The notes: generated by a model not told the origin, from the letters alone. A DNA stretch of 64,000 nt from Paenibacillus kyungheensis (GCF_028606985.1 NZ_CP117416.1:4775001-4839000), one strand, 5' to 3'. Numbered from the stretch's first letter, positions 48,150 to 56,776 are shown. Numbers and translations are program-made.

Positions 48150-48925
48150 CTTAACGCCTCCTTCCATTTGTAAGCTTGTGCTTTACTAATTTTGGCATAA
48201 TGTGCGCTTGGATTGCCTTCCATCGCTTGGATTCCTTTACCTTTAATCGTATTCGCCAGAATAACAAGCGGTCGATCTCCTTTGGATTCCAAAGCTTGTG
48301 TAATCTGTTCGATATCATGACCATCAATCTCCTGTACATCAAATCCAAAAGCACTGAAGCGATCTTCCAGATGAATTAACGGTGAAATGTCTTGCACTAG
48401 ACCATCATTTTGTCCACCATTCACATCGATAATATAGATAAAGTTAGTAATCTGTTTGGAAGCAATCACTTGCATCGCTTCCCAGCAACTACCTTCTTGA
48501 AGTTCACCATCCCCACTAATTACAATACTGAGTCCCGATTCTTGCTTGAGCTGTTGAGATAGCGCCCATCCTGCTCCATACGCTGCCCCATGCCCCAGAC
48601 TCCCTGTCGCAAAAGCGATATGGGGAAGCAGATAATTAGGATGCCCTGTAAATAGCGAATCTTTAGCTCCATAGCTATCCGCAGGATTATCTTCGATCAG
48701 ATCTAACACATATAACGTGCTATACAGCGCTGCCGCCGCATGCCCTTTACTCAAAATAATCTGGTTACGGTCATCTTTTCCATATAAAAAATAGCTGGTT
48801 AACAACAGATCGATCACAGACAGACTGCCTCCGATATGACATCCTACTTCGGTTGCCGCAATATCTATAATCAGCTTGCGGGCTTGAATCGTATGTTCAT
48901 GTAACTTGCTCTGTGTTAAGGGCAT
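48146..48925 (-). CDS. transketolase, N-terminal (ThDP-binding) subunit
   Basis: About 259 residues. The thiamine-diphosphate motif GDGELQEGSCWEAM and the N-terminal His motifs (GCHIGGSLSVIDLL; SKGHAAAALYSTL; TGHPN; GSLGHGAAYGAGWA) are intact. The ATG at 48925 is chosen because AAGGAG is seven bases upstream. It overlaps the end of the kinase-deacylase gene by 29 bases and the C-terminal subunit gene by 4. Confidence 0.9.
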   Translation of the reverse strand: MPLTQSKLHEHTIQARKLIIDIAATEVGCHIGGSLSVIDLLLTSYFLYGKDDRNQIILSKGHAAAALYSTLYVLDLIEDNPADSYGAKDSLFTGHPNYLLPHIAFATGSLGHGAAYGAGWALSQQLKQESGLSIVISGDGELQEGSCWEAMQVIASKQITNFIYIIDVNGGQNDGLVQDISPLIHLEDRFSAFGFDVQEIDGHDIEQITQALESKGDRPLVILANTIKGKGIQAMEGNPSAHYAKISKAQAYKWKEALR

Positions 48926-50792
48926 ATACATTCTCCTTACTTTTCGAAGAGATCAAGGAAAACCATGTCTCAATGCTCTGACGTAATACTTTGCGACTTA
49001 ACTGTACTTCTTCGATATCCAGAAATTCTTGATCGGTATGATCCAGACTGGCATCTCCCGGTCCAAAAGCAACCATTGGAATATCTGTCCATGTAGTTGC
49101 CAGTGTATTCATATCACTGGTTCCTTTTTTCATCAAAAAGGTAAGTTTCTCATCCAGTACTGTACTTGATCCACGAACAAAAGATTTGACCAATAGATCT
49201 TTGCGTGAATTCTGATATCCCGGTGTATTCCGCAAGATCTCTACAGTGCTATCCGCCCATTCTAATGAATGAATGTCTTCTATATATCCGGCACGAGCTT
49301 GAGGCGATATTCTAAAATTCAATGTCGCTGAAGCACTGTAATGACCTCCACTATTCTCTGCTTCAATATCTACGATGGCTGATAAATGATCAGGATCATA
49401 TTGAGCAATGATTTCTCGTAAATGAGTCGCCAGTTGATACACTTTGTCGATCGAACTAATACTGTCTTTACCTGCGGAATGCTGTTGCTTTTGCACAACA
49501 TGTAATTGTAATTTGAGTAGCCCATAATAACCGAGGGTTAGATTATGTGTTCCGCTGGGTTCACCGATAATTACTGCATCAGCTTGTACATGATCTCGCA
49601 CATAAAATGCACCTGCGGAAGAAGAAACTTCTTCTTCCACTGCTCCGATCACGACTAAACGGGCATGATCGGGAACATCTATCGTGCGCAATACCTCTAC
49701 AAAGTTGATCAGGCTTCCTTTGGCATCTACACTTCCCCGTCCAGAGACACGTTGCTCATGAACAGCGCTTTGCCAGACATAAGGAACCGTATCGATATGA
49801 CCGAGTAGCAGTAACGTATGTTCACCACTACCTTTGGTCAATACAATATTGCCTGCTGGATCAATCTCTGCATTAATCTCAGCCGAACTCACTCTTTCTT
49901 GCAAAAATTGAGCAAGTACTGCTTCGTCTTTGGACACCGAAGGGATACTGATGGCTTGATGAAGCAGTTCAACATCTGGAGGAATATGTTGTCCCCTCCA
50001 GAACCATGTTTTACCTGCTCCATACAATGTATGAGGACCTGTGATAGCAATATCAGCGATCCCTTGATCCAGAGCGAGTTCTGCGGCTCTTAACTTCTGC
50101 TTCATTCTGCCTGTGACCACAATCTGTTCGGCTTGCGGATAAATATCACGAATCGTCGAAGACGGATTGGCAATATCGCTTAATATGCCTGCGGTGCTGG
50201 TTACAAAGCGCAAATGACTTGCTTCTAGCGCAATCGCTAAATGTGCCGCCAACATATCTGCATCAATATTGATATACTGCCCGATCTCTGGATCATAAAT
50301 AGGAGGAGACAAGCAGACCACATTATACGTATGTAGCAGTTGAGTCAAAAGCTGTTGATTGGCTGATCCATAACTCCCATATAAGGAATCCCGTACAATC
50401 ACTTTTTTGTCACCTTTACGTACTTTCAAAGGTTTACCTTGCTTGCCTTGTACCCATCCATGATCACCTGCACATTGAGTCAGCACCGATAATCCATATG
50501 CTTGTAGCTGTTGTTGGACAGGTTCAAAAATATACTCTGCATACGCTTGTCTAATCGTATTCATCGCTTCTGGCGGACAATAGCGGACTTGATCACCATT
50601 ATCTAGCGTAAGAAATTGGACTTCTTTTTGCAGATCAGCAAATTTGCGTTCGATGGCATCAGCTCCACCGCTAATGAGTAGAATTTTGGCTCCTTGTTTA
50701 GAAAGAGCCGCAATTTCTGCAAAAATCGTTTCACTTTTACCAATAGTGCTACTGCCTAACTTGATCACATGCAGATTGTTAATCACGGCCAT
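48897..50792 (-). CDS. fusion: LysZ/ArgB-like amino-acid kinase + LysK/ArgE-like M20 deacylase
   Basis: 631 residues. Residues about 1-268 form an amino-acid kinase (VIKLGSSTIG at the start, LLISGGADAIERKF, VTSTAGILSD), like LysZ, which phosphorylates the side-chain carboxylate of a LysW-bound substrate. Residues about 272-620 are an M20 metallopeptidase: LGHIDTVP, GRGSVDAKGSL, GAVEEEVSSSAG, IGEPSG and a late LDHTDQE His, matching LysK, which cleaves the product from LysW. In lysine biosynthesis these are separate proteins; joining the second and last steps in one chain is unusual. I see no frameshift or stop at the junction. Confidence 0.88.
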   Translation of the reverse strand: MAVINNLHVIKLGSSTIGKSETIFAEIAALSKQGAKILLISGGADAIERKFADLQKEVQFLTLDNGDQVRYCPPEAMNTIRQAYAEYIFEPVQQQLQAYGLSVLTQCAGDHGWVQGKQGKPLKVRKGDKKVIVRDSLYGSYGSANQQLLTQLLHTYNVVCLSPPIYDPEIGQYINIDADMLAAHLAIALEASHLRFVTSTAGILSDIANPSSTIRDIYPQAEQIVVTGRMKQKLRAAELALDQGIADIAITGPHTLYGAGKTWFWRGQHIPPDVELLHQAISIPSVSKDEAVLAQFLQERVSSAEINAEIDPAGNIVLTKGSGEHTLLLLGHIDTVPYVWQSAVHEQRVSGRGSVDAKGSLINFVEVLRTIDVPDHARLVVIGAVEEEVSSSAGAFYVRDHVQADAVIIGEPSGTHNLTLGYYGLLKLQLHVVQKQQHSAGKDSISSIDKVYQLATHLREIIAQYDPDHLSAIVDIEAENSGGHYSASATLNFRISPQARAGYIEDIHSLEWADSTVEILRNTPGYQNSRKDLLVKSFVRGSSTVLDEKLTFLMKKGTSDMNTLATTWTDIPMVAFGPGDASLDHTDQEFLDIEEVQLSRKVLRQSIETWFSLISSKSKENVYALNTEQVT

Positions 50793-51820
50793 ATCCCCTC
50801 ACTTTCGGTCGTCAAACCCGTTGACTCTGGAATTCCGTAGTAGATATTGGCTGCTTGAATCGCTTGTCCAGCAGCCCCTTTGATTAAGTTATCGATAGAC
50901 ACAAGACTCAGACATTTGCCATCTCGTACAACAAAGCCTGTTTCTGCATAATTGGTTCCATGCACCGTTTTGATCATCGGCCCCGGTGAAGCTTGACCGG
51001 AGTAACGGATAAATGGCTTGGATTTATACGCTTGAAAAAAAGCTTTTTTCACATCCGATTCATCGACAGACGGTTTGAGTACTGAATAAGCGCTGACAAA
51101 TATGCCACGTGCCACATCCAGACTGAACGCAGCAAATGAAATATCGACAGGATGTTCGCTGTATGTTTTGGCAATATGATCAATCTCAGGAAGATGACGA
51201 TGCTCGAATCCTTTGTGCAATCTAAAATTATTAACTCGATCAGCATGCGTTTCTTTACTGCTTTTACCTGCTCCACTAGAGCCTGTTTTGGCATCAATAA
51301 AGACATGCCCTTCGATTAACGAATGAAGCACCAATGGATAGATCGCGTAGATCGAAGCGACCGCCATACATCCGGGGAGATTGATCACTTTGGCATTGGG
51401 ATCAACTGTCGATATTTCGGGAATATAATAATGACTTTCCGCTTGTACAGATGTTGCCAAAGATGCAGGATAGTAGCGTTCCAACACGTTGTTATCCGTA
51501 AAACGATAATCACCACTGATATTGAAAATCTGCTTCGTATGATCCAGTACATCGGATAGGTGACGGGGCAAGATACCGGTTGGCAACGCCGAGAAAATAA
51601 AATCGCATTCGTCGGTGAGATCAGCCATTTTTTGATAGGTTAATTTCGGGTTCACTTTGCGATACAGAAAAGCTTTATGTGTTTTTTCGACCGGTATGCC
51701 TGCTTTGGATTCGGAAGAAATAAAAACCACTTCAAAATACGGATGAGCGCTCAATAAGCGGTATAATTCTCCACCGACAAATCCATTTCCACCCAGTATG
51801 CCTACTTTGTACGTCTTCAT
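50783..51820 (-). CDS. LysY/ArgC-like acyl-phosphate reductase
   Basis: 345 residues. N-terminal NADPH loop GILGGNGFVGGEL, catalytic Cys in NLPGCMAVAS, and KTGSSGAGK and FEHRHLPEI segments, as in N-acetyl-gamma-glutamyl-phosphate reductase. With a LysW-type carrier in the same operon it should reduce the carrier-bound acyl phosphate to a semialdehyde. It overlaps its neighbours by 4 and 10 bases. Confidence 0.88.
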   Translation of the reverse strand: MKTYKVGILGGNGFVGGELYRLLSAHPYFEVVFISSESKAGIPVEKTHKAFLYRKVNPKLTYQKMADLTDECDFIFSALPTGILPRHLSDVLDHTKQIFNISGDYRFTDNNVLERYYPASLATSVQAESHYYIPEISTVDPNAKVINLPGCMAVASIYAIYPLVLHSLIEGHVFIDAKTGSSGAGKSSKETHADRVNNFRLHKGFEHRHLPEIDHIAKTYSEHPVDISFAAFSLDVARGIFVSAYSVLKPSVDESDVKKAFFQAYKSKPFIRYSGQASPGPMIKTVHGTNYAETGFVVRDGKCLSLVSIDNLIKGAAGQAIQAANIYYGIPESTGLTTESEGIWP

Positions 51821-53136
51821 CCTAAGCGGGCATCTCTTTCATAAGGTGGCTGAACATTCAGAGTACGCGCAAACGTAGCGATTTTTTCGATATTTTGATC
51901 CAACTTTTTGAATGCCAGCTCATAGGATAACAACTTTTCATATTCGACAGGAGAGCGCAATTCCCGGCAAATCGCAAGTGTAGTATTCAGCATTTCCAGT
52001 GTATTGGGAAAGTGTTCTAATCCATAAGGTAATTCATCTTCTTGATATAGACTAAACGGATATTGATTACCGAATCCTTTTTGATTGATAAAAGGAAGAT
52101 GACGAGGGATCGGCACATTTTGCCATTCTCTTGCAAACACGCCTTCTTCCATCAAAATCGTCTGAATCGCTTCTTTCACCTGATAAGGAGGAATTCCGGC
52201 AAAAGCAGGCAGATTCACATTGATCTGAAGACGGAACATATTGAAGCTGTGCTTATACCCTTCTGGAATATAAGGCCCTTGAAATAAAGTGGTCTGATTC
52301 AATGTACGGATCAAATGTTGAGCATTGCGCTGACGAATCGCATCGTAATAAGGAAGTCGTTCCAATTGACTGATCCCGAACGCCGCTGCGATCCATGAGA
52401 TATCATAATCGATCCCTGAATCTTGCAGAAAATTCAAAGCACGCTGATAATCTTCTTCTTTTTTGAAAAAGGCGATCCCGCCTTCGCCACCTACAGGGAA
52501 GTTTTTGTCTGCCATCAGACTTTGCCCTGCGGTATCGCCCAAAGAACCGCATAACTGACCATTGATCGAAGCGGAATGAGCATGAGAGGCATCTTCCACC
52601 AGCTTCAACTGATACTGATTGCAGATCTGCTGGATCGCTTCAATATTGGCAGGCAGACCATGAACATGCACAGGCATAATCACTTTGGTACGTGGTGTAA
52701 TCAATTTCTCAATCTGGGTCACATCAAGGCAATACGTCTGTGGATCAACATCAGCGAAGATAGGAATACCTTTGGCGGCAACGACAGCTTGAGCAGTTGC
52801 GATAAACGTAAAAGCAGGTAGAATCACTTCATCTCCTGGCTCTATCCCTGCGCCGATCAGTGCCAGATGTAGACTGGATGTACCGCTCGCTGTCGAGATC
52901 GCATAATTAGCGCCTACATACTGACGGTATTGATCGGTAAATTCTTGAATCACTTCTTCCGGTTGCTTTTGAATCGAGATTAACATTTGTAGCACATCTT
53001 CTTTGGTGATATTCGGAAAAGTTGTTTTGCGACCTTCACGTGGCAACACCGCTCGACCGCCATCAATCGCTAATTCTTCATAAGCCCATGTTTCTTCAGG
53101 AATATCCAGTAAATAATGATTAAAATCAGTCTTCAT
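51817..53136 (-). CDS. DegT/DnrJ/EryC1-family PLP aminotransferase
   Basis: 439 residues, fold type I. The PLP-lysine region reads LMADKNFPVGGEGGIAFF (Lys near residue 213). Other marks are ISTASGTSSLHLALIGAGIEPGDEVILP, FADVDPQTYCLDV and VEDASHAHSA. DegT enzymes aminate keto groups of sugars and sugar-like chains, which suits a dihydroxy-keto intermediate made by the transketolase. GGAGGGAT precedes the ATG; its start lies inside the end of the upstream paralogue. Confidence 0.9.
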   Translation of the reverse strand: MKTDFNHYLLDIPEETWAYEELAIDGGRAVLPREGRKTTFPNITKEDVLQMLISIQKQPEEVIQEFTDQYRQYVGANYAISTASGTSSLHLALIGAGIEPGDEVILPAFTFIATAQAVVAAKGIPIFADVDPQTYCLDVTQIEKLITPRTKVIMPVHVHGLPANIEAIQQICNQYQLKLVEDASHAHSASINGQLCGSLGDTAGQSLMADKNFPVGGEGGIAFFKKEEDYQRALNFLQDSGIDYDISWIAAAFGISQLERLPYYDAIRQRNAQHLIRTLNQTTLFQGPYIPEGYKHSFNMFRLQINVNLPAFAGIPPYQVKEAIQTILMEEGVFAREWQNVPIPRHLPFINQKGFGNQYPFSLYQEDELPYGLEHFPNTLEMLNTTLAICRELRSPVEYEKLLSYELAFKKLDQNIEKIATFARTLNVQPPYERDARLG

Positions 53137-53794
53137 CTTGTTTATCCCTCCGTAACAGTGACAGTTTCACACAAGCGCCTACCAGCGGACTGAGGCGATA
53201 ATTAAATTGCACCCCAGGCTGAATTTCAAATTCTTGCTCGGTCTGTGTCCACATTGTTCTTAAGTCAAAGGCTCCAAATATTTTTAATCGTTCTGACTTT
53301 TTATACAGCGGTTCTTCATTGGTGAGTAGAGTAGCCACAGGGCCAAACGATAGTCCAGTAAAATTCACTACGATCGCTTTGTCCTGACTATGCTGCTTCA
53401 GCAATGTATCGATATCTTTTAGATTTTGCCAATCGATATCAATAACGGTGTACGCCTGATCTAATCCCTCAATCAATTCAATTCCTAACCATTGCGCAAA
53501 TTTTCTTTCCTGCGGAGCCGCTGAATGAGCAAGTGTAGCCTGGCTACCATGCACAATATCCTGTCCCCAGAGCGCTCCATGAATAGCGGCTGTGAAACTG
53601 TTGTATAATGTGACATACTTTTTGCCCGACAGCTTGGATAATGTACTTTCTAAGCCTTTCAGTTCTTTTTCATTTTTTTCGATACTCATAATAATTCCGG
53701 TGTTAAGTACACGAGCTAATACAAACGAGATTGAAAAATAATCTTTTTGAGACACTTTTTGCGGTGCTTGTTCAGATATTTTGGCTAAAGACAT
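53126..53794 (-). CDS. truncated DegT-like paralogue without the PLP lysine region
   Basis: 222 residues, about half a DegT enzyme. The N-terminal part aligns by eye with the start of the family (SGKKYVTLYNSFTAAIHGAL against ...SGTAALHLAL). The last 60 residues recall the region after the PLP lysine (QFNYRLSPLVGA against YNYRMSDLQAA). The lysine block itself is replaced by IFGAFDLRTMW. It keeps a good ribosome site (AAAAGGAG) and an open frame and is coupled to the full-length aminotransferase (11-base overlap), so it is more likely a non-catalytic partner than debris. No better identification. Confidence 0.55.
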   Translation of the reverse strand: MSLAKISEQAPQKVSQKDYFSISFVLARVLNTGIIMSIEKNEKELKGLESTLSKLSGKKYVTLYNSFTAAIHGALWGQDIVHGSQATLAHSAAPQERKFAQWLGIELIEGLDQAYTVIDIDWQNLKDIDTLLKQHSQDKAIVVNFTGLSFGPVATLLTNEEPLYKKSERLKIFGAFDLRTMWTQTEQEFEIQPGVQFNYRLSPLVGACVKLSLLRRDKQDED

Positions 53795-53870
53795 CAATCA
53801 TTCTCCTTTTACACAGCATCGATCACGATTATCAATAGATATAGATATGATCGTTATCGTATCTTTATGG

Positions 53871-54761
53871 TTATACTGATGATTTGACGTGTATCCATTC
53901 TGGCTGGACATTCAGGCAAGACTCAGCGATAGCTTTGGCAACATCCACTTTATGAATCAACCACGATTTGGCGAACTCTGGATTCTGATTCACTTCACAG
54001 ACCATATAGATATTACGGGTATGATCGTAAAATAAATCCAGTCCATAGATACCTTCTCCGATAGCATCAATAAGTTGTTTGCTGATTTCTTGTATCGGTT
54101 GACTCACCTTAATGACATCAATCTCGGCTCCCAGATGCGTATTGGTCAACCAATTATCGTTGGAGACACGCTTGAAAGCAACAATCGGTTGACGATCTAC
54201 AATAACGACACGAATATCATAGTTCCCTTTATCTACATATTCCTGTACCAGTACCGGTAAAGCTTTACCTTGAGGGTCAAGCGATTCTCTAGCCGAGATC
54301 CATGCATCCAACGCAAATTTACTATTGATTAAAGTTACGCCTCTTCCCCATGATGAACTGACAGGCTTAATCACAAAGCGTCCATCAAATCGTTCCAGAT
54401 ATTCGTACAGCTTTTCAAACGTAAACGCAATCGCAAAGTCCGGTTGCGCGATTTGGTTTTGCTTAAAAATGATGGCTTGAAAAGCTTTATTGGTACAAAT
54501 TTTGATCGCTTCATACGAGTTCAATGTTTTGACTCCGGCTAACTCAATATATTGCGCCCGCTCTAACGCTTTGCTCTGCGACAAGCAACGAATAAGAGCG
54601 ACATCGTAGCGCCGAATATTTTCGAGTTCTAATTGCATCGAGTCTGTACATACATCAACTTCTATTCCAGCCTGTAGCAAATAATCATAAATTCGACGCT
54701 CTTCTTCACGCATTTTGGTTACGCAAAACAGCAATTTTTTACGAGGATATGAATTTGACAT
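53871..54761 (-). CDS. LysX/RimK-like ATP-grasp ligase for the carrier protein
   Basis: 296 residues. RimK/LysX layout: N-terminal domain (IYDYLLQAGIEVDV), ATP-grasp core (RFVIKPVSSSWGRGVTLI; PVLVQEYV; YDIRVVIVD), the SNDNWLTNTHLGA segment typical of LysX, and metal ligands ending in CEVNQNPEF. LysX joins the alpha-amino group of an amino acid to the C-terminal Glu side chain of LysW. The gene overlaps the lysW stop by one base (TAATG), so the pair is tightly linked. Whether the substrate is glutamate or aminoadipate cannot be read from the sequence. Confidence 0.9.
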   Translation of the reverse strand: MSNSYPRKKLLFCVTKMREEERRIYDYLLQAGIEVDVCTDSMQLELENIRRYDVALIRCLSQSKALERAQYIELAGVKTLNSYEAIKICTNKAFQAIIFKQNQIAQPDFAIAFTFEKLYEYLERFDGRFVIKPVSSSWGRGVTLINSKFALDAWISARESLDPQGKALPVLVQEYVDKGNYDIRVVIVDRQPIVAFKRVSNDNWLTNTHLGAEIDVIKVSQPIQEISKQLIDAIGEGIYGLDLFYDHTRNIYMVCEVNQNPEFAKSWLIHKVDVAKAIAESCLNVQPEWIHVKSSV

Positions 54762-54934
54762 TATTCACCCCAATCTTCTTCTACTTCCGGAGCAAACACT
54801 AGATTAGGTTGCTCATTGATCCATTGAAATTCATGTTCTTGCCCGCATTCCTGGCATTCTACAATTTCTCCAGTTACGGTCTGTTGATCCACTTCAACTT
54901 CGGCATTGCATGTTAAGCATTTGGCTGCACTCAT
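54761..54934 (-). CDS. lysW: LysW-type amino-group carrier protein, 57 residues
   Basis: Short gene easily missed. Two zinc-binding pairs are present: C6-L-T-C9 and C27-Q-E-C30. The chain becomes acidic and ends in EDWGE, the hallmark C-terminus of LysW, whose last Glu carries the growing substrate through its side chain. It is the same size as Thermus LysW (54 residues). Its ATG overlaps the stop of the flavodoxin-like gene (ATGA) and its stop overlaps the lysX start. Because the lysine pathway genes proper (homocitrate synthase, homoaconitase) are absent, I infer a secondary-metabolism carrier. Confidence 0.92.
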   Translation of the reverse strand: MSAAKCLTCNAEVEVDQQTVTGEIVECQECGQEHEFQWINEQPNLVFAPEVEEDWGE

Positions 54935-55485
54935 TGTACACTCTCCTTAATATGTTGTAGTTGTTGATTGATTTGTTTGGCTTGATTCAGTGCAATATGG
55001 TCTTGCAAAATATCATCAGGCTTATTGCCAATCCCGATAAGATGACCTTGTAGATCAAGTTCTAGAAATTCAGCAATATATTCAAATTGTTGTACTGTTG
55101 GCAACCCTTTGCGATAAGGATCATCGCCACCGACAATAATCAGAAATACTTTTTTGTGCTTAATCTTCGCTTGAAAATCCGGTACAATTCTCATGGATTC
55201 TGACCAGCGATCGATAAAAGCTTTGAGTTGAGCAGACAAACCATACCAATAAATGGGTGAACTAAAAACAACATAATCCGCTTCTAAAAAAGTAGGTAAT
55301 AAACGATCATAATCATCACCTAAAGGTACAAATCCTTGCTCACTATGACGCTCATCCGTGATCAATTGAATCTGATAATCACGCAAAGCGATTTCTTCAA
55401 ACGGTAGATCTTGTAACAAATATTTCGCCAGTGTAGAAGCATTCCCATCTTCTCTTGAGCTTCCATCAATATGCAGAAATTTCAT
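54931..55485 (-). CDS. flavodoxin-like NAD(P)H-dependent oxidoreductase
   Basis: 184 residues, flavodoxin fold (FLHIDGSSREDGNASTLAKYLL for the FMN phosphate loop; VFSSPIYWYGLSAQLKAFIDRWS). Family members reduce quinones, azo compounds or FMN. It is the first gene of the operon, so it may carry out a redox step on the product or supply reduced flavin. AAAGGAGG precedes the ATG. Confidence 0.85.
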   Translation of the reverse strand: MKFLHIDGSSREDGNASTLAKYLLQDLPFEEIALRDYQIQLITDERHSEQGFVPLGDDYDRLLPTFLEADYVVFSSPIYWYGLSAQLKAFIDRWSESMRIVPDFQAKIKHKKVFLIIVGGDDPYRKGLPTVQQFEYIAEFLELDLQGHLIGIGNKPDDILQDHIALNQAKQINQQLQHIKESVQ

Positions 55486-55556
55486 AATTCCCTCCTTTGT
55501 TCAGATCATCATCACAGTAATTTTATCCTTCTAATCGATACTCAAAAAGGATAAAT

Positions 55557-55568
55557 AGGATTTCCTAA
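55557..55568. promoter_or_regulatory. inverted repeat just after the operon promoter
   Basis: TAGGA-TT-TCCTA lies about 8-19 bases downstream of the predicted transcription start, a position suited to a repressor. Confidence 0.35.
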
Positions 55569-55582
55569 TTGCGACTATTCAC

Positions 55583-55611
55583 AGTATCTTACTATGGTAT
55601 ATGTTTGTCAA
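55583..55611 (-). promoter_or_regulatory. sigma-A promoter of the carrier-protein biosynthetic operon
   Basis: On the minus strand: perfect TTGACA (55611-55606), 17-nt spacer, GATACT (55588-55583), about 100 bases before the first start codon. The remainder of the 55486-55848 gap holds only an AT-rich stretch and the lysR terminator. Confidence 0.7.
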
Positions 55612-55769
55612 CTATTAATACTTTTTACTTTTTTTTACTTTATTTCATTATTAATATAAGTTATTTCACTTCTTTAATTCGGATAACAACGATATAAGGT
55701 CGTCTATCAATAATGATAGATTTTTTCTATAATTGCTATTTTTGTCGGTTTATCAGTGAAATTGTAAAA

Positions 55770-55801
55770 CAAAAAACAGCCTTCTCTATAGAAGACTGTT
55801 T
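55770..55801 (-). terminator. terminator of the LysR gene
   Basis: AAACAGTCTTC pairs with GAAGGCTGTTT on the minus strand and a T-run follows. Confidence 0.8.
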
Positions 55802-55848
55802 ACCTATAGAATATTCTATAAGACGATCTAATCTTAAATTCGTTTGGA

Positions 55849-56733
55849 TTATTTTCCTAAAAACTCCCTTGTAAAGCGAAGCCATTCGCGTGCGGCAAAA
55901 GATAAATAGCGATCTTGATGCCAGATCATGCCTAGTTGCCAGGGGATCGAGGGGTTCACCAGTGGCAAGATGTGCACATGATCGCGACTAATCTGCTGAC
56001 AGATCGTTTCTGGTAATAAGGCTACTCCTAAGCCCGCTCCAACCATTTCACTAATCAGATCCCATTGCGAACTTTCATAGATCACTTTCGGCTGGAAGCC
56101 TGCTCGTATACAAGCATCTATAATACGTCCGTGTAGTGTAAAGTCTTCACTGAAAATAATAAATGAATCTTCTGCCAGCGCGCTAAGTTCAGCGCAATCT
56201 TGCTGTGCAAATCGGTGATGATTGGGCACTAACAGATTCAGCTTTTCCTCGGTAAACGAAAAATGGTTCAACACATTCTCGGTTACAGGCAATACCGTAA
56301 CTCCAATATCCAGTGCGCCATTGGCTACATCTTGCTCCACTTTTTTTCCGCCATTTTCAAAAAGCTGGATTGTTACATCAGGATACAACTGATGGAACTT
56401 TCCGATAATTTGCGGAAAAAATCGTGATCCGATCATCGGTGGCAATCCGATGCGTAAATGCCCTGTTTTGAGATTGCGCAGATCGTCCAACTCGGAAGAT
56501 AGATTTTGAAAAGACTTTACAATAATCCGAGCCTGATGCTGGATTACTTTGCCTGCATCGGTTAATTCCACTGTACGCCCGATCCGATTGAACAGCTTGG
56601 CGCCTAGTTCGTCTTCTAATGAACGAATCGTTTTGCTGATCGTGGGCTGTGTAATAAATAGCGCTTCTGCCGCTTTGGTAAAGCTTCCTAGTCTGGCGAC
56701 TTCCATAAAATATTGTAAATGCCGAATATCCAT
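55849..56733 (-). CDS. LysR-family regulator (CidR-like)
   Basis: 294 residues. N-terminal winged helix-turn-helix (about 1-60; MDIRHLQYFMEVARLGSFTKAAEAL, ITQPTISKTIRSLEDELG) and C-terminal substrate-binding domain. It is divergent from the cid/lrg holin-like genes, the arrangement of CidR/YwbI, which induces those genes in response to acetate or pyruvate metabolism. Inverted repeats lie in the shared upstream region. Confidence 0.88.
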   Translation of the reverse strand: MDIRHLQYFMEVARLGSFTKAAEALFITQPTISKTIRSLEDELGAKLFNRIGRTVELTDAGKVIQHQARIIVKSFQNLSSELDDLRNLKTGHLRIGLPPMIGSRFFPQIIGKFHQLYPDVTIQLFENGGKKVEQDVANGALDIGVTVLPVTENVLNHFSFTEEKLNLLVPNHHRFAQQDCAELSALAEDSFIIFSEDFTLHGRIIDACIRAGFQPKVIYESSQWDLISEMVGAGLGVALLPETICQQISRDHVHILPLVNPSIPWQLGMIWHQDRYLSFAAREWLRFTREFLGK

Positions 56734-56776
56734 GTCACTTTCCTCCTATAGACAGATGGAATACATTTCATGCCAT

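Noticed and set aside
48897-50792. Two adjacent genes merged by a sequencing error
   Set aside because: Continuous frame with a natural linker around residue 270 and no sign of a lost ribosome site or start codon; kept as a fusion but flagged for checking.
44780-55485. AmCP route of lysine or arginine biosynthesis
   Set aside because: Homocitrate synthase, homoaconitase and a LysJ/ArgD-type aminotransferase are absent, while transketolase, DegT, ligase and exporter are present.
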